From a bacterium (GTDB taxonomy: Bacteria; Chloroflexota; Dormibacteria; UBA8260; Bog-877), in assembly GCA_021802115.1 (NCBI GenBank), contig JAKABA010000045.1:1-24418 (forward strand): a stretch of 24,418 bases of DNA, read 5' to 3'. The translations under genes were made by a program, and so were the position numbers. Each line of letters starts with the position of its first letter. Position 1 is the first letter of the stretch. The notes beneath the pieces are model-generated. The model worked only from the letters and a program-made list of their open reading frames with translations, did not search any database and was not told the DNA's origin. Below are positions 7,289-15,350 of the stretch, in pieces.

Positions 7289-8326
7289 TCAGATGGAGGC
7301 GTGCACTATGGGGTGCCACTCTTCGGGCACCATCGCTAGGAACCGGGGCAGATCCGGTGCCGAAAGCCCGGCTTCGGAGAGGCTGACAGGAAGGCCCAGG
7401 CCGGCGACCAGATCCTGGCAGACATCACCGACCCCACTCCCAGACCGGGCTCCAAAGGGCTCGGCCAAGGGCGCGGTGAGTTCCGGCCTGGTGGCGTCCA
7501 TGTGCCTGATCGTGGCGGGCAGAAAGACGCACGAGGTGATCCCATGGGGAATCTCGAAGCTGGCCCCCAGGATCCGTCCCAGCTGATGGCTCGGCCCCAT
7601 GGTGGAGCCGGCCAGACCCAGCGCTGCCCACCATGCCGCCACCTGGGCTCCCTGGCGAGCCTCCACCTCCTGCGGGCGGTCCCGGCAGTCCGGGAGGCTC
7701 TTGCGCAGGCGGCGGATCGCCTCCAGCGACAGCCACGAGGCAAGCGGGTCGCGCTCGGGAGCCCATATGGTCTCGACCGCATGATCGAGGGCCCGGATCC
7801 CCGTGGACAGCCAGAGCCGCTCCGGAGTCGCCAGGGTCACCTCGGGATCGAGCAGAACCACTCGGGGAGCCGCATCCGGGTCGCGGAGCCCTCGCTTGCG
7901 ATGGCTCTCGCTGTCGGTGACGCCTGCCGAGGGAGTGAATTCCGCTCCCGAGAGGGTGGTCGGCACTGCGATGTGGCTCCTTCCAGTTGTCCCGATCCCG
8001 TGCAGGGCAGCCTTGCAGCCGTCGATGACACTGCCCCCACCCAGGCTGACCACTCCATCGGCCGCGACCTGCTCCAGCAGGTCCTGCAGCTGTTGGACCG
8101 CGCTCTCCGGGGTGTGTTGCCCGATCCCGGTAAAGGTGGCCTGGTGGCTGCCCTGAAGCATGGCCTCCGTGGCTTGGACCAGGCCCGACGCGGCGGACAG
8201 GGTGGCGCTGGTCACCAGCACCACCCGGCCAAGCTCTTCCCGGTCCACCTCGGACCGGAGTTCGGCCAGGGCGCCCGGCCCCAGCAGGACCCGCCGGGCC
8301 GGGGTGGCCTGGCTGAGGGAGAACAA
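7289..8326 (-). CDS. Iron-containing alcohol dehydrogenase / maleylacetate reductase-like
   Basis: The 345-residue enzyme has the type III (iron) dehydrogenase layout: an N-terminal Rossmann-like half with GGGSVID at 96-102, then PTTLSGAEFTPSAGVTD (122-138), and an all-helical metal-binding half. Compared with FucO-type enzymes, the second, third and fourth metal ligands are present (H182 in GIRALDHAVE, H247 in MGPSHQLG, H261 in IPHG). The first ligand position holds Arg (R178) instead of Asp. I recall RALDH being usual in the maleylacetate-reductase branch, so an NAD(P)H-dependent oxoacid or aldehyde reductase is likely, but the substrate is unproven. The start is TTG at 8326, only 3 bases after the aconitase stop, so the two genes share a transcript. 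No aromatic-degradation genes flank it. Confidence 0.85.
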   Translation of the reverse strand: MFSLSQATPARRVLLGPGALAELRSEVDREELGRVVLVTSATLSAASGLVQATEAMLQGSHQATFTGIGQHTPESAVQQLQDLLEQVAADGVVSLGGGSVIDGCKAALHGIGTTGRSHIAVPTTLSGAEFTPSAGVTDSESHRKRGLRDPDAAPRVVLLDPEVTLATPERLWLSTGIRALDHAVETIWAPERDPLASWLSLEAIRRLRKSLPDCRDRPQEVEARQGAQVAAWWAALGLAGSTMGPSHQLGRILGASFEIPHGITSCVFLPATIRHMDATRPELTAPLAEPFGARSGSGVGDVCQDLVAGLGLPVSLSEAGLSAPDLPRFLAMVPEEWHPIVHASI

Positions 8327-8329
8327 CTC

Positions 8330-10993
8330 TCAGCTGGCCAGGAACTGACGCAGCACCAGGGGCAGCACCCCGCCGTGGCGCAGGTACTCGACCTCGGTGC
8401 GGTTGTCGATCCGGGCCACGACCGGGACAACCTGGCGGCTGCCGTCCCGCCGCACCACGGTCAGCTGGAGGGCGGCTCCCGGGCTCAGCTGGCGGTCCAG
8501 TTCGGTGAGGCTGTAGGTCTCGGTGCCGTCCAGGCCCAGGCCCTGGGCCGACTGGCCCGCCTGGAACTGCAGCGGTACCACACCCATGCCCACCAGGTTG
8601 CTGCGATGAATGCGCTCGAAACTCTCGGCCAGCACCGCCCTCACCCCGAGCAGAGCGGTGCCCTTGGCGGCCCAGTCCCGCGAGCTGCCAGAGCCGTACT
8701 CCTTGCCTCCGATGACCAAGAGCGTGACGCCCTCTGCCCGATAGCGGACGGAGGCGTCGAAGATGGTCATCGCCGCCCCGTCCGGCTGATGGGTGGTGTA
8801 ACCCCCCTCCCGCTCACCGGCCAGGCGGTTACGCAGGCGCACGTTGGCGAAGGTGCCCCTGATCATGACCTCATGGTTTCCCCGTCGGGAACCGTAGCTG
8901 TTGAAGTCGCGTGGCTCGATGCCAAGGCCCTGGAGGTATTCGCCCGCCGGGCTGTTGGGGGGGATCGAACCAGCCGGCGAGATGTGGTCGGTGGTGATCG
9001 AGTCACCCAGCAGGGCCAAGACCCGGGCGTCCACCAGGTCGGGCACCGGGCGTGGCTCGGCGGTCATCCCCTCGAACAAAGGCACCTCCCTGATGTAGCT
9101 CGAGTCCTCGCTCCAGCGGTAGGCGGGGCCGGTGGGCGACGCCATCTCCTGCCAGTGCTCGTCCCCGGCGAAGATGCGCTCGTACTCGTGGTGGAAGAAC
9201 TCCGATCTCACCGACGTCCGGATCACCGCGGCTACCTCTTCGGAACTAGGCCAGAGCTCGTGCAGGTAGACCGGAGCGCCACTCCCGTCCAGTCCCAGCG
9301 GCTCTTGGGTGAGGTCCCGACGCACCGTGCCGGCCAGGGCAAAGGCAACCACCAGGGGCGGAGAGGCTAGGTAGGCGGCCCGCACCTGGGGGTGGATCCG
9401 GCCCTCGAAGTTGCGGTTGCCGCTGAGCACCGCAGCCACGTTGAGATCACGCTCGCGCACCTCTTGAGCCACCTCTTCGGGCAGGGGTCCACTGTTGCCG
9501 ATGCAGGTGGTGCAGCCGTAACCGACGATGTCGAAGCCGATCGCGGCCAGCGGCTCAAGGAGCTGAGCCTGGGCCAGATAGTCGCTCACCACCCGGGAGC
9601 CGGGCGCCATGCTGGTCTTGACGAACCAGGGCGGCTTGAGGCCACGTTGGACGGCGCGCTGGGCCAGCATCCCGGCCGCCACCATCACGCTGGGGTTGGA
9701 GGTGTTGGTGCAGGAGGTGATGGCGGCGATAACCACTGACCCATCCTCGAGGGAGGGGTTGCCAGCCGGGAAGGCAGCCCCCGTCCGGGCCGGAAAGCTG
9801 CCAACGAAGCTTTGGTCGGACTGGCCCAGCGGGACTCGGTCCTGGGGCCTCCGGGGTCCGGCGATGCTCGGCTCGATCGAGTTGAGGTCCAGCTCCAGCA
9901 ACTCGCTGAACTGGGGAATCGGCGAGCCTCCGGTGCGGAACAGCCCCTGCTCCTTGGTGTAGCGTTCCACTAGGTCGATCAGCTCGTCGCTGCGACCTGT
10001 GGTGCGCAGGTAGTCGAGCACGATCTGGTCGACTGGGAACAGGGCAGCGGTGGCGCCGTACTCCGGCGCCATGTTGGAGAGGGTGGCCCGATCTGCCAGG
10101 GCGAGGCTGTCCAGCCCTTCACCGGCGAACTCCACGAACTTGTTGACCACCCCGTGCCCGCGCAGCCACTCCGTGACCCGCAGCACCAGATCGGTGGCGG
10201 TGACCCCGGCCGGCAGCTTGCCTTTGAAGTTGACCCCCACCACGGTGGGGAGGGCCAGCAGCATGGGCTGGCCCAGCATGGCCGCCTCAGCCTCGATGCC
10301 GCCCACGCCCCAGCCCAGAACTCCCAGCCCATTGACCATGGTGGTGTGAGAGTCGGTTCCAACCAGGGTGTCGGGGATGGCCACCGTGGTTCCGCCCACC
10401 TCGCGCAGGCTGACCACCCGAGCCAGGTACTCCAGGTTCACCTGGTGGCAGATGCCCATCCCCGGGGGCACCACCCGGAAGCCCCGGAAGGCCTGCTGGG
10501 CCCAGCGCAGCAGGCTGTAGCGCTCAGAGTTGCGCTCGTACTCCCTGTCCAGGTTTACGCCGTAGGCGCGGGCGCTCCCAAAGGCGTCGACCTGGACAGA
10601 GTGGTCGATGACCAGGTCTGCATCAACCAGGGGATCGATCCGCCCCGGGTCGCCACCGTGAGCCTGCATGGCCGATCTCATCGAGGCCAGGTCCACCACC
10701 GCTGGGACCCCGGTGAAGTCCTGGAGCAGGACTCGGGAAGGGAAGAAGGGGAGCTCCCGCCCGCCCGCCGACTGCCCGTCCCAACGGGCCATGAGGAGGG
10801 CGTCGTCCGCGGTCACATGGGGGGAGCCGGCCTGCCGCAGCAGCATCTCCAGCCAGACCTTGACTGTCATCGGCAGCCGGTCGGGGTCCGCCAGACCCTG
10901 GTCGCGCAGGCGCGCGAGGCTGAAATAGCTCGGTCCACCGCGGCCGAGTTCGTGCTTGACGCCGAGCGGATCTGACGCGGAAATCTCGGTCAT
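8330..10993 (-). CDS. acnA: Aconitate hydratase (AcnA/IRP1-type)
   Basis: This 887-residue [4Fe-4S] enzyme interconverts citrate and isocitrate in the TCA cycle. Cluster ligands are visible in AITSCTNTSNPSV and in YGCTTCIGNSGPL (two Cys). Other signatures are DSHTTMVNGLGVLGWGVGG in the N-terminal half and GGKEYGSGSSRDWAAKG in the swivel domain, which carries active-site Ser/Arg residues. Length and domain order match AcnA/IRP1 rather than AcnB. ATG 10993 is chosen over ATG 11005 because the upstream one has no room for a ribosome binding site. A likely -10 (TAAGAT) lies at 11036-11041 on the minus strand, in the region shared with the divergent ctaC promoter. The Fe-ADH-like gene follows after 3 bases. 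Confidence 0.97.
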   Translation of the reverse strand: MTEISASDPLGVKHELGRGGPSYFSLARLRDQGLADPDRLPMTVKVWLEMLLRQAGSPHVTADDALLMARWDGQSAGGRELPFFPSRVLLQDFTGVPAVVDLASMRSAMQAHGGDPGRIDPLVDADLVIDHSVQVDAFGSARAYGVNLDREYERNSERYSLLRWAQQAFRGFRVVPPGMGICHQVNLEYLARVVSLREVGGTTVAIPDTLVGTDSHTTMVNGLGVLGWGVGGIEAEAAMLGQPMLLALPTVVGVNFKGKLPAGVTATDLVLRVTEWLRGHGVVNKFVEFAGEGLDSLALADRATLSNMAPEYGATAALFPVDQIVLDYLRTTGRSDELIDLVERYTKEQGLFRTGGSPIPQFSELLELDLNSIEPSIAGPRRPQDRVPLGQSDQSFVGSFPARTGAAFPAGNPSLEDGSVVIAAITSCTNTSNPSVMVAAGMLAQRAVQRGLKPPWFVKTSMAPGSRVVSDYLAQAQLLEPLAAIGFDIVGYGCTTCIGNSGPLPEEVAQEVRERDLNVAAVLSGNRNFEGRIHPQVRAAYLASPPLVVAFALAGTVRRDLTQEPLGLDGSGAPVYLHELWPSSEEVAAVIRTSVRSEFFHHEYERIFAGDEHWQEMASPTGPAYRWSEDSSYIREVPLFEGMTAEPRPVPDLVDARVLALLGDSITTDHISPAGSIPPNSPAGEYLQGLGIEPRDFNSYGSRRGNHEVMIRGTFANVRLRNRLAGEREGGYTTHQPDGAAMTIFDASVRYRAEGVTLLVIGGKEYGSGSSRDWAAKGTALLGVRAVLAESFERIHRSNLVGMGVVPLQFQAGQSAQGLGLDGTETYSLTELDRQLSPGAALQLTVVRRDGSRQVVPVVARIDNRTEVEYLRHGGVLPLVLRQFLAS

Positions 10994-11035
10994 GAGCACC
11001 CCCATTCCCCCCCGGGGATCTTGGACTACGGTCCC

Positions 11036-11041
11036 ATCTTA
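11036..11041 (-). promoter_or_regulatory. Candidate -10 element for acnA
   Basis: TAAGAT on the minus strand, about 42 bases upstream of the acnA ATG, resembles the -10 consensus. No good -35 is seen at 16-18 bases, so this is tentative. It faces away from the ctaC promoter, separated by about 40 bases. Confidence 0.35.
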
Positions 11042-11078
11042 GCCCGACGCAGTCGGAGCCACGGAGCTGGCCCCGGGA

Positions 11079-11108
11079 TTGACAGTGAGATCGGAGGCCG
11101 GGCATACT
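11079..11108 (+). promoter_or_regulatory. ctaC (cytochrome oxidase operon) promoter
   Basis: A perfect -35 TTGACA (11079-11084) and CATACT (11103-11108) are separated by 18 bases. Transcription would start near 11115, placing the 11119-11143 hairpin at the very 5' end of the mRNA. Confidence 0.65.
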
Positions 11109-11118
11109 CGCCCCTACG

Positions 11119-11143
11119 GTCGGCGGGGCGGCCACCCGCCGAC
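11119..11143 (+). promoter_or_regulatory. Leader hairpin upstream of ctaC
   Basis: A perfect 9-bp stem GTCGGCGGG/CCCGCCGAC encloses a 7-base loop. It sits between the predicted transcription start (about 11115) and the ribosome binding site at about 11157-11163. It could stabilise the mRNA 5' end, or be an operator seen as DNA symmetry. Confidence 0.5.
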
Positions 11144-11167
11144 GCGGTTGCGGTGCAGGAGGGAAAG

Positions 11168-11905
11168 GTGAGGCGGAGCCATACCGGCGGCAGGCTGGCG
11201 GTGGCGCTGGGAGTGGCTTTCGCAGGCGCCCTGCTGGCCCCGCTGCCGGTGTTCGCCAGCAACACCAACTTCCTCAACGGGGGCGGTCCTCCGGTCGACC
11301 GCATCGACCTGATCTGGAACGTCTTCCTGATCTGCGCGAGCGTGGTCCTGGTCGGGGTGGGCGGTGCCATCGTCTACGCCGCGTTCCGATTTCGGAGGCG
11401 GTCTCCTGATGAGATGCCCAAGCAGGTCCATGGCAACAGCCGACTGGAGTTGGCGTGGACGATCGGACCGTTCGTAGTCCTGGCCGCCTTGTTCGTACTG
11501 AACCTGGTCAACGTCGGGTACCTTCGTCACGGCCCCACCCCCGGCACCCCGGCGGCCCGCCAGGAGATCCACATCAAGGTCGTGGGACGGCAGTTCTACT
11601 GGACCTTCTACTACCCCAACGGCAAGTACTCGTTGCGGACCTTGGAGATCCCTGTCAACGTCCCGATCGAGATCAGCACCGATTCGCTGGACGTGATCCA
11701 CGGCTTCTGGGTCCCCAACCTGGGCGCCAAGATCGATGCCTTGCCGGGGATCGTCAATCACGCCTTCATCGAGGCCGGCGCGGTGGGAACCTACAACGGC
11801 CAGTGCTACGAGTTCTGCGGCGTCGGCCACGATCAGATGCTGATCACGGTCAAGGCGGTCTCGATGGCTCAATACCTGAGCTACGTCCAACACCTGTCCA
11901 CCTGA
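11168..11905 (+). CDS. ctaC: Cytochrome c oxidase subunit II
   Basis: This 245-residue membrane-anchored subunit takes electrons from cytochrome c and passes them through the binuclear CuA centre to subunit I. Residues 1-31 form a signal peptide (RR, hydrophobic core ALGVAFAGALLAPLPVFA). Two transmembrane helices follow (about 51-71 and 98-116), then a cupredoxin domain. CuA ligands are H178 (DVIHGFWVP), C213, C217, H221 and M224 in CYEFCGVGHDQM, and the aromatic patch FYWTFYYP is present. There is no C-terminal cytochrome c domain, so it is not the caa3 fusion form. The GTG start at 11168 has GGAGGGAAA just upstream. It is first in the oxidase operon, and ctaD follows after 17 bases. Confidence 0.96.
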   Translation: MRRSHTGGRLAVALGVAFAGALLAPLPVFASNTNFLNGGGPPVDRIDLIWNVFLICASVVLVGVGGAIVYAAFRFRRRSPDEMPKQVHGNSRLELAWTIGPFVVLAALFVLNLVNVGYLRHGPTPGTPAARQEIHIKVVGRQFYWTFYYPNGKYSLRTLEIPVNVPIEISTDSLDVIHGFWVPNLGAKIDALPGIVNHAFIEAGAVGTYNGQCYEFCGVGHDQMLITVKAVSMAQYLSYVQHLST

Positions 11906-11922
11906 TGAGGTTGAACTGACCC

Positions 11923-13581
11923 ATGGCCACTGCTGAACTGCCGCTCTCTCAGCCGATGCACCGGCGCTACCAGGGCGTCTGGGATTGGGTGACCACCACC
12001 GACCACAAGCGGATTGGGCTGCTGTACCTGTACACGACCTTCGTGTTCTTCCTGATCGGCGGTCTGATGGCCCTGCTGCTCCGGACCCAGCTGGCCCAGC
12101 CCAATAATGACCTGCTGACCGCGTCCCAGTACAACCAGCTCTTCACGATGCACGGGACCACCATGATCTTCCTCTTCGTGGTGCCGGTCTGGAGCGCCTT
12201 CGGAAACTTCATGCTGCCGCTGATGCTGGGGGCCAAGGACATGGCTTTTCCGCGCATCAATGCCTTCGCCTATTGGCTGATTCCCCTGGGCGGGCTGGTC
12301 ATGTACAGCGGCTTCTTCTTTGGCGGCAGTGCCGCCGCTGGCTGGACTGGATATGTGCCTCTGACCGAGAAGCTCTACTCCCCCCAGGTGGGCCAGGACC
12401 TGTGGATCCTAGGGCTCCACATAGTGGGGATCGCCTCGATCATGGGCGCCGTCAACTTCCTGGTCACGATCCACCGGATGCGGGCCCCGGGGATGACCTG
12501 GTTTCGCCTTCCCCTCTTCGTCTGGTCCATGGAGGTCACCTCAGCTCTGGTGCTCCTGGCCAGCCCCTTCCTGGCGGCGGCCCTGGCGATGGTGCTGCTG
12601 GACCGGCAGCTGGGCACCAACTTCTTCAATCCCACCCATGGCGGCAACGTCATCCTCTACCAGCTCATCTTCTGGTTCTACTCGCACCCGGCGGTGTACA
12701 TCATGGTGCTGCCCGGGTTCGGGGTGATCTCGGAGGTGCTGCCGGTGTTCACCCGCAAGCCCATCTTCGGCTACCGCGCCATGGCCATGTCCATGGCCGC
12801 CATCGGAGTGCTCGGCTTCATGGTCTTCGGCCACCACATGTTCACGGTCGGGCTGCCCCTCCCGGTCCAGATCTTCTTCATGGCGGCGACCATGATCATC
12901 GCGGTTCCCACCGGGGTCAAGATCTTCAACTGGCTGGGGACCATGTGGGGAGGATCGATCCGGTACACCAGCGCCATGCTCTTCGCGGTTGGCTTCATCC
13001 TGATGTTCCTGATCGGGGGCCTGGACGGGGTCTTCCTCTCCTCGCTGGGGATCGACTACGAACTGAACGGGACCTACTGGGTGGTGGCTCACATCCACTA
13101 TGTCCTGGTGGGGGGATCCCTCTTTGCCCTCTTCGCCGGCCTCTATTACTGGTGGCCCAAGATGTTCGGGCGCTACCTCAACGAGCGGCTGGGCAAGTGG
13201 CACTTCTGGTTGCTGCTGCTGGGCTTCAACCTGACCTTCATGCCGATGCACTTCCTGGGGGTCATGGGTATGCCCCGGAGAATCGCCACCTACGGGGCCA
13301 ACACCGGCTGGGGCCCCCTCAACCTGCTGGAGACGGTCGGGTCCTACATCATCGCGGTCGCGGTCATGATCTTCATCTACAACGTGGTGATCTCCCTGCA
13401 CGGGCCCAAGACGGCGGTCAACGATCCCTGGGAGGGCAACTCGCTGGAGTGGTTGACCACCTCACCGCCGCCGCCCCACAACTTCGACGTCGACATCCCT
13501 GAAGTGCAGAGCAACCGGCCCCTTCGCGACTGGCGCTTGGCCGGCCATCAGATCAATCCTCCGGGCACGGTCCTGCCTTGA
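11923..13581 (+). CDS. ctaD: Cytochrome c oxidase subunit I, A2-type (YSHPxV)
   Basis: The catalytic heme-copper subunit (552 residues, about 12 helices) reduces O2 and pumps protons. Heme a ligand H77 lies in MHGTTMIF. CuB ligands are H255, H304 and H305, with the cross-link Tyr Y259 in HPAVY. Heme ligands H390 and H392 lie in AHIHYV. D-channel residues D106 and N113 are kept in KDMAFPRIN, and K-channel K333 in VPTGVK. The D-channel Glu of the usual HPEVY motif is absent. The sequence is instead YSHPAV at 253-258, the Tyr-Ser pair that defines A2-type oxidases. The ATG at 11923 is 17 bases after ctaC, and the stop overlaps the ctaA start (TTGA). Confidence 0.97.
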   Translation: MATAELPLSQPMHRRYQGVWDWVTTTDHKRIGLLYLYTTFVFFLIGGLMALLLRTQLAQPNNDLLTASQYNQLFTMHGTTMIFLFVVPVWSAFGNFMLPLMLGAKDMAFPRINAFAYWLIPLGGLVMYSGFFFGGSAAAGWTGYVPLTEKLYSPQVGQDLWILGLHIVGIASIMGAVNFLVTIHRMRAPGMTWFRLPLFVWSMEVTSALVLLASPFLAAALAMVLLDRQLGTNFFNPTHGGNVILYQLIFWFYSHPAVYIMVLPGFGVISEVLPVFTRKPIFGYRAMAMSMAAIGVLGFMVFGHHMFTVGLPLPVQIFFMAATMIIAVPTGVKIFNWLGTMWGGSIRYTSAMLFAVGFILMFLIGGLDGVFLSSLGIDYELNGTYWVVAHIHYVLVGGSLFALFAGLYYWWPKMFGRYLNERLGKWHFWLLLLGFNLTFMPMHFLGVMGMPRRIATYGANTGWGPLNLLETVGSYIIAVAVMIFIYNVVISLHGPKTAVNDPWEGNSLEWLTTSPPPPHNFDVDIPEVQSNRPLRDWRLAGHQINPPGTVLP

Positions 13582-14576
13582 CCTCGGCCGCCCCGTCCGG
13601 GAGCGGACGCCGGCCGTCGCGGACCCTCACTGCCGTGGCCCTGGCGACCGCGGTCGTGACCTACCTCCTGATCATCCTGGGCAGTACGGTCCGGGTCACG
13701 GAGTCAGGCATGGGCTGCCCCGGGTGGCCCCTCTGCTACGGCCAACTCGGTCCAATCGACCAGTTCCACTCGGTGCTGGAGCAATCCCATCGATACGTGG
13801 TGGCGCTGGTCACCGTGCTGGTGGTGGCGACCGCCGTCCTGGCCTGGAGGACTGCCCGGCGCCATCGCTCGGTGCTGGTGCCGGCCACGGCGTCTCTGGG
13901 CGTGCTCGCAATTCAGATCGTCCTGGGGGCGGTGACCGTCTTCACCCACAACGCTCCGGTCACAGTCGCTCTCCACCTGCTCTTCGGCCTGATGGTGCTG
14001 GCCGCGACCTGGGTGACCGCCGCCGCCTGCCTGGTCCCCTGGCAGCCCGCTTCGGGTCGGCGCCTAAATCCACTGGCCTACTGGGCCGTGGCCTGGACCT
14101 TCGTGCTCATGATCTCAGGCTCGCTGGTCGTGGATGGTGGTGCCGCCTATGCCTGCCCCTCCTGGCCGTTCTGCGCTCCCCATGGCGTGGCCGGGGCGCT
14201 GATAGCGATCCAGTACGCTCATCGCCTGACGGTTCTGGTCACCTCGATCTTCATCGCCCTGCTGGCCATGCATGCCGCTCGCCGGTGGCGGGCGGTGCCG
14301 GGAGCTCGGCTGGTCGCTGACCTGGTCGCGATCGTGCTCCTGGCACAGGTGGCCGCAGGGGGGCTGGTGGCCACGCTGTCAGCACCAGAGGCGCTCCAGG
14401 ATCTGCATCTGGCGTTGGCGGCGGCGATCTGGGTGATGGTGGTGGTGCTGGCCTCGATCGGCTGGCTGGCAGGCGCCGACAGCAGCCGGTTGGCGCCGTC
14501 CATCGCCAGGATATCTCCGGCCCAGGCGGGGACCGGCCGTAAAATGGGCACCGGCCCATCGCCAGAGGAGGGATGA
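13578..14576 (+). CDS. ctaA: Heme A synthase (COX15/CtaA family)
   Basis: The 332-residue, eight-helix membrane enzyme oxidises the methyl group of heme O to the formyl of heme A, the cofactor of the neighbouring oxidase. The family's heme-ligand histidines are visible as two four-helix halves: H71 (LEQSHRYV, with the conserved Glu at 68), H133 (ALHLLFG), H215 (QYAHRLT) and H277 (LQDLHLA). A Cys pair, C193/C199 in ACPSWPFC, corresponds to the redox cysteines of some CtaA proteins, and C47/C53 (CPGWPLC) forms a second pair in the first half. The TTG start overlaps the ctaD stop by 4 bases, so translation is coupled. The C-terminal tail is short and polar. Heme O synthase (ctaB), needed upstream in the pathway, is not in this window. 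Confidence 0.93.
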   Translation: MTSAAPSGSGRRPSRTLTAVALATAVVTYLLIILGSTVRVTESGMGCPGWPLCYGQLGPIDQFHSVLEQSHRYVVALVTVLVVATAVLAWRTARRHRSVLVPATASLGVLAIQIVLGAVTVFTHNAPVTVALHLLFGLMVLAATWVTAAACLVPWQPASGRRLNPLAYWAVAWTFVLMISGSLVVDGGAAYACPSWPFCAPHGVAGALIAIQYAHRLTVLVTSIFIALLAMHAARRWRAVPGARLVADLVAIVLLAQVAAGGLVATLSAPEALQDLHLALAAAIWVMVVVLASIGWLAGADSSRLAPSIARISPAQAGTGRKMGTGPSPEEG

Positions 14577-14698
14577 TGCAGCGCAGAAGTGCCGGGGGCA
14601 ACATTCGCTTCGGAGTGATCCTCACTCTGCTCGCGGTGCTGATGTTGGCGGTTGCCTTCATCTGGGCCACGCTCTACCTGGGGGCCGCCCATGCCTGA
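14576..14698 (+). CDS. 40-residue single-helix membrane peptide in oxidase operon
   Basis: This short frame encodes a basic N terminus (MQRRSAGGN), one transmembrane helix (about 11-34, FGVILTLLAVLMLAVAFIWA) and a short tail. The ATG lies in the overlap with the ctaA stop (a second ATG at 14573 is possible) and is preceded by GAGGAGGG, an excellent ribosome binding site. Its stop overlaps the next ATG by 8 bases, so the whole run is translationally coupled. Tiny one-helix subunits are common in bacterial oxidases and this is probably such a subunit or an assembly factor. I cannot assign it to a named family. Overlaps, ribosome binding site and hydrophobic pattern make it a real gene. Confidence 0.75.
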   Translation: MQRRSAGGNIRFGVILTLLAVLMLAVAFIWATLYLGAAHA

Positions 14699-14909
14699 TG
14701 AGACCCCGCCCGCCCCTGAGGACGCACACGGCGAGGAGCACCTGCCGGGGCCGAGCTTCTGGCCGATCCTGCTGGCCCTGGGCGTGGCCATGAGCCTGAT
14801 CGGGGTGATCACCAAGTTGGTGGTGGTGATCATCGGGTTGGTGATCTTGTTGGTGGCGCTGGGAGGCTGGATCCGGGACGCCCGCCGCGAGTACCGGGCG
14901 CTGCCCTAA
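14691..14909 (+). CDS. Cytochrome c oxidase subunit IV-like small membrane protein
   Basis: The 72-residue protein has an acidic, Pro-rich N terminus (PDETPPAPEDAHGEEHLPGP) and then two closely spaced hydrophobic helices (about 21-39 and 43-60), ending in a basic tail (RDARREYRALP). The PxPSFWPILLALG entry into helix 1 resembles actinobacterial cytochrome oxidase subunit IV (CtaF-type) and related small subunits. Assignment rests on this pattern plus position in the oxidase operon. The ATG at 14691 overlaps the preceding peptide's stop. Confidence 0.7.
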   Translation: MPDETPPAPEDAHGEEHLPGPSFWPILLALGVAMSLIGVITKLVVVIIGLVILLVALGGWIRDARREYRALP

Positions 14910-14947
14910 CCGGGCTGACCGCCATCCCGACCTGGGGCCTTTCGTAG

Positions 14948-15280
14948 TTGGCGCAGGTCAGCCCGGCGCTGTTGGCGGTGAGCGCCGGGGGCGAAAGTCT
15001 GGGGCTGGGCGTCCTGATCCTGGGGGTGGGCTGTCTGATGGCGCTGGGTGCCGCCATCAGCCTGCGCACCATCTGGGGCCGGCAGTCGCGGGAGCCCGAT
15101 TCGCTGCCCCGGAGCGGACCCCTGGGGGAGACTCGGAAGCCCCTTCGGTCGCCGGCGGTCGGCCAGATGCGGACCTGGTTCCGGATCCTCGTCAGCTTCG
15201 ACTTCGGGTGCCTGGCATTGGTGTCGGCGGTGATGCTCTTCCTTGGATTGGTGGTCATCTTCCGCGCCCTGGGGCGGTGA
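14948..15280 (+). CDS. Unrecognised two-helix membrane protein
   Basis: The 110-residue frame has a hydrophobic helix at about 18-38 (LGLGVLILGVGCLMALGAAI), a polar 40-residue linker rich in Ser, Pro and Arg, and a second helix at about 84-107 (FDFGCLALVSAVMLFLGLVV). No family is recognised. The TTG at 14948 has no clear ribosome binding site, and an in-frame GTG at 14979 would still keep both helices. It follows the subunit-IV-like gene by 38 bases on the same strand and may belong to the oxidase transcript. Each helix holds one Cys. The topology prediction is firm, the function is not. Confidence 0.6.
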   Translation: MAQVSPALLAVSAGGESLGLGVLILGVGCLMALGAAISLRTIWGRQSREPDSLPRSGPLGETRKPLRSPAVGQMRTWFRILVSFDFGCLALVSAVMLFLGLVVIFRALGR

Positions 15281-15335
15281 CAGGGAGCGCCCGGCGGATC
15301 CTTTCCCGACCCGATCCGGGGCCGCTCTGGCCCGC

Positions 15336-15341
15336 TACCAT
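15336..15341 (+). promoter_or_regulatory. Candidate -10 (TACCAT) for a leaderless gene at 15351
   Basis: TACCAT fits the TAnnnT -10 pattern common in GC-rich genomes and ends 9 bases before the ATG at 15351, which lacks any Shine-Dalgarno sequence. This fits a leaderless transcript starting at or near the ATG. The -35 is not evident. Confidence 0.4.
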
Positions 15342-15350
15342 TGCATCCAC

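Noticed and set aside
7502..9370. A 622-codon open frame antisense to the Fe-ADH and aconitase genes
   Set aside because: Both minus-strand genes are certain by motif. The plus-strand translation has no family pattern.
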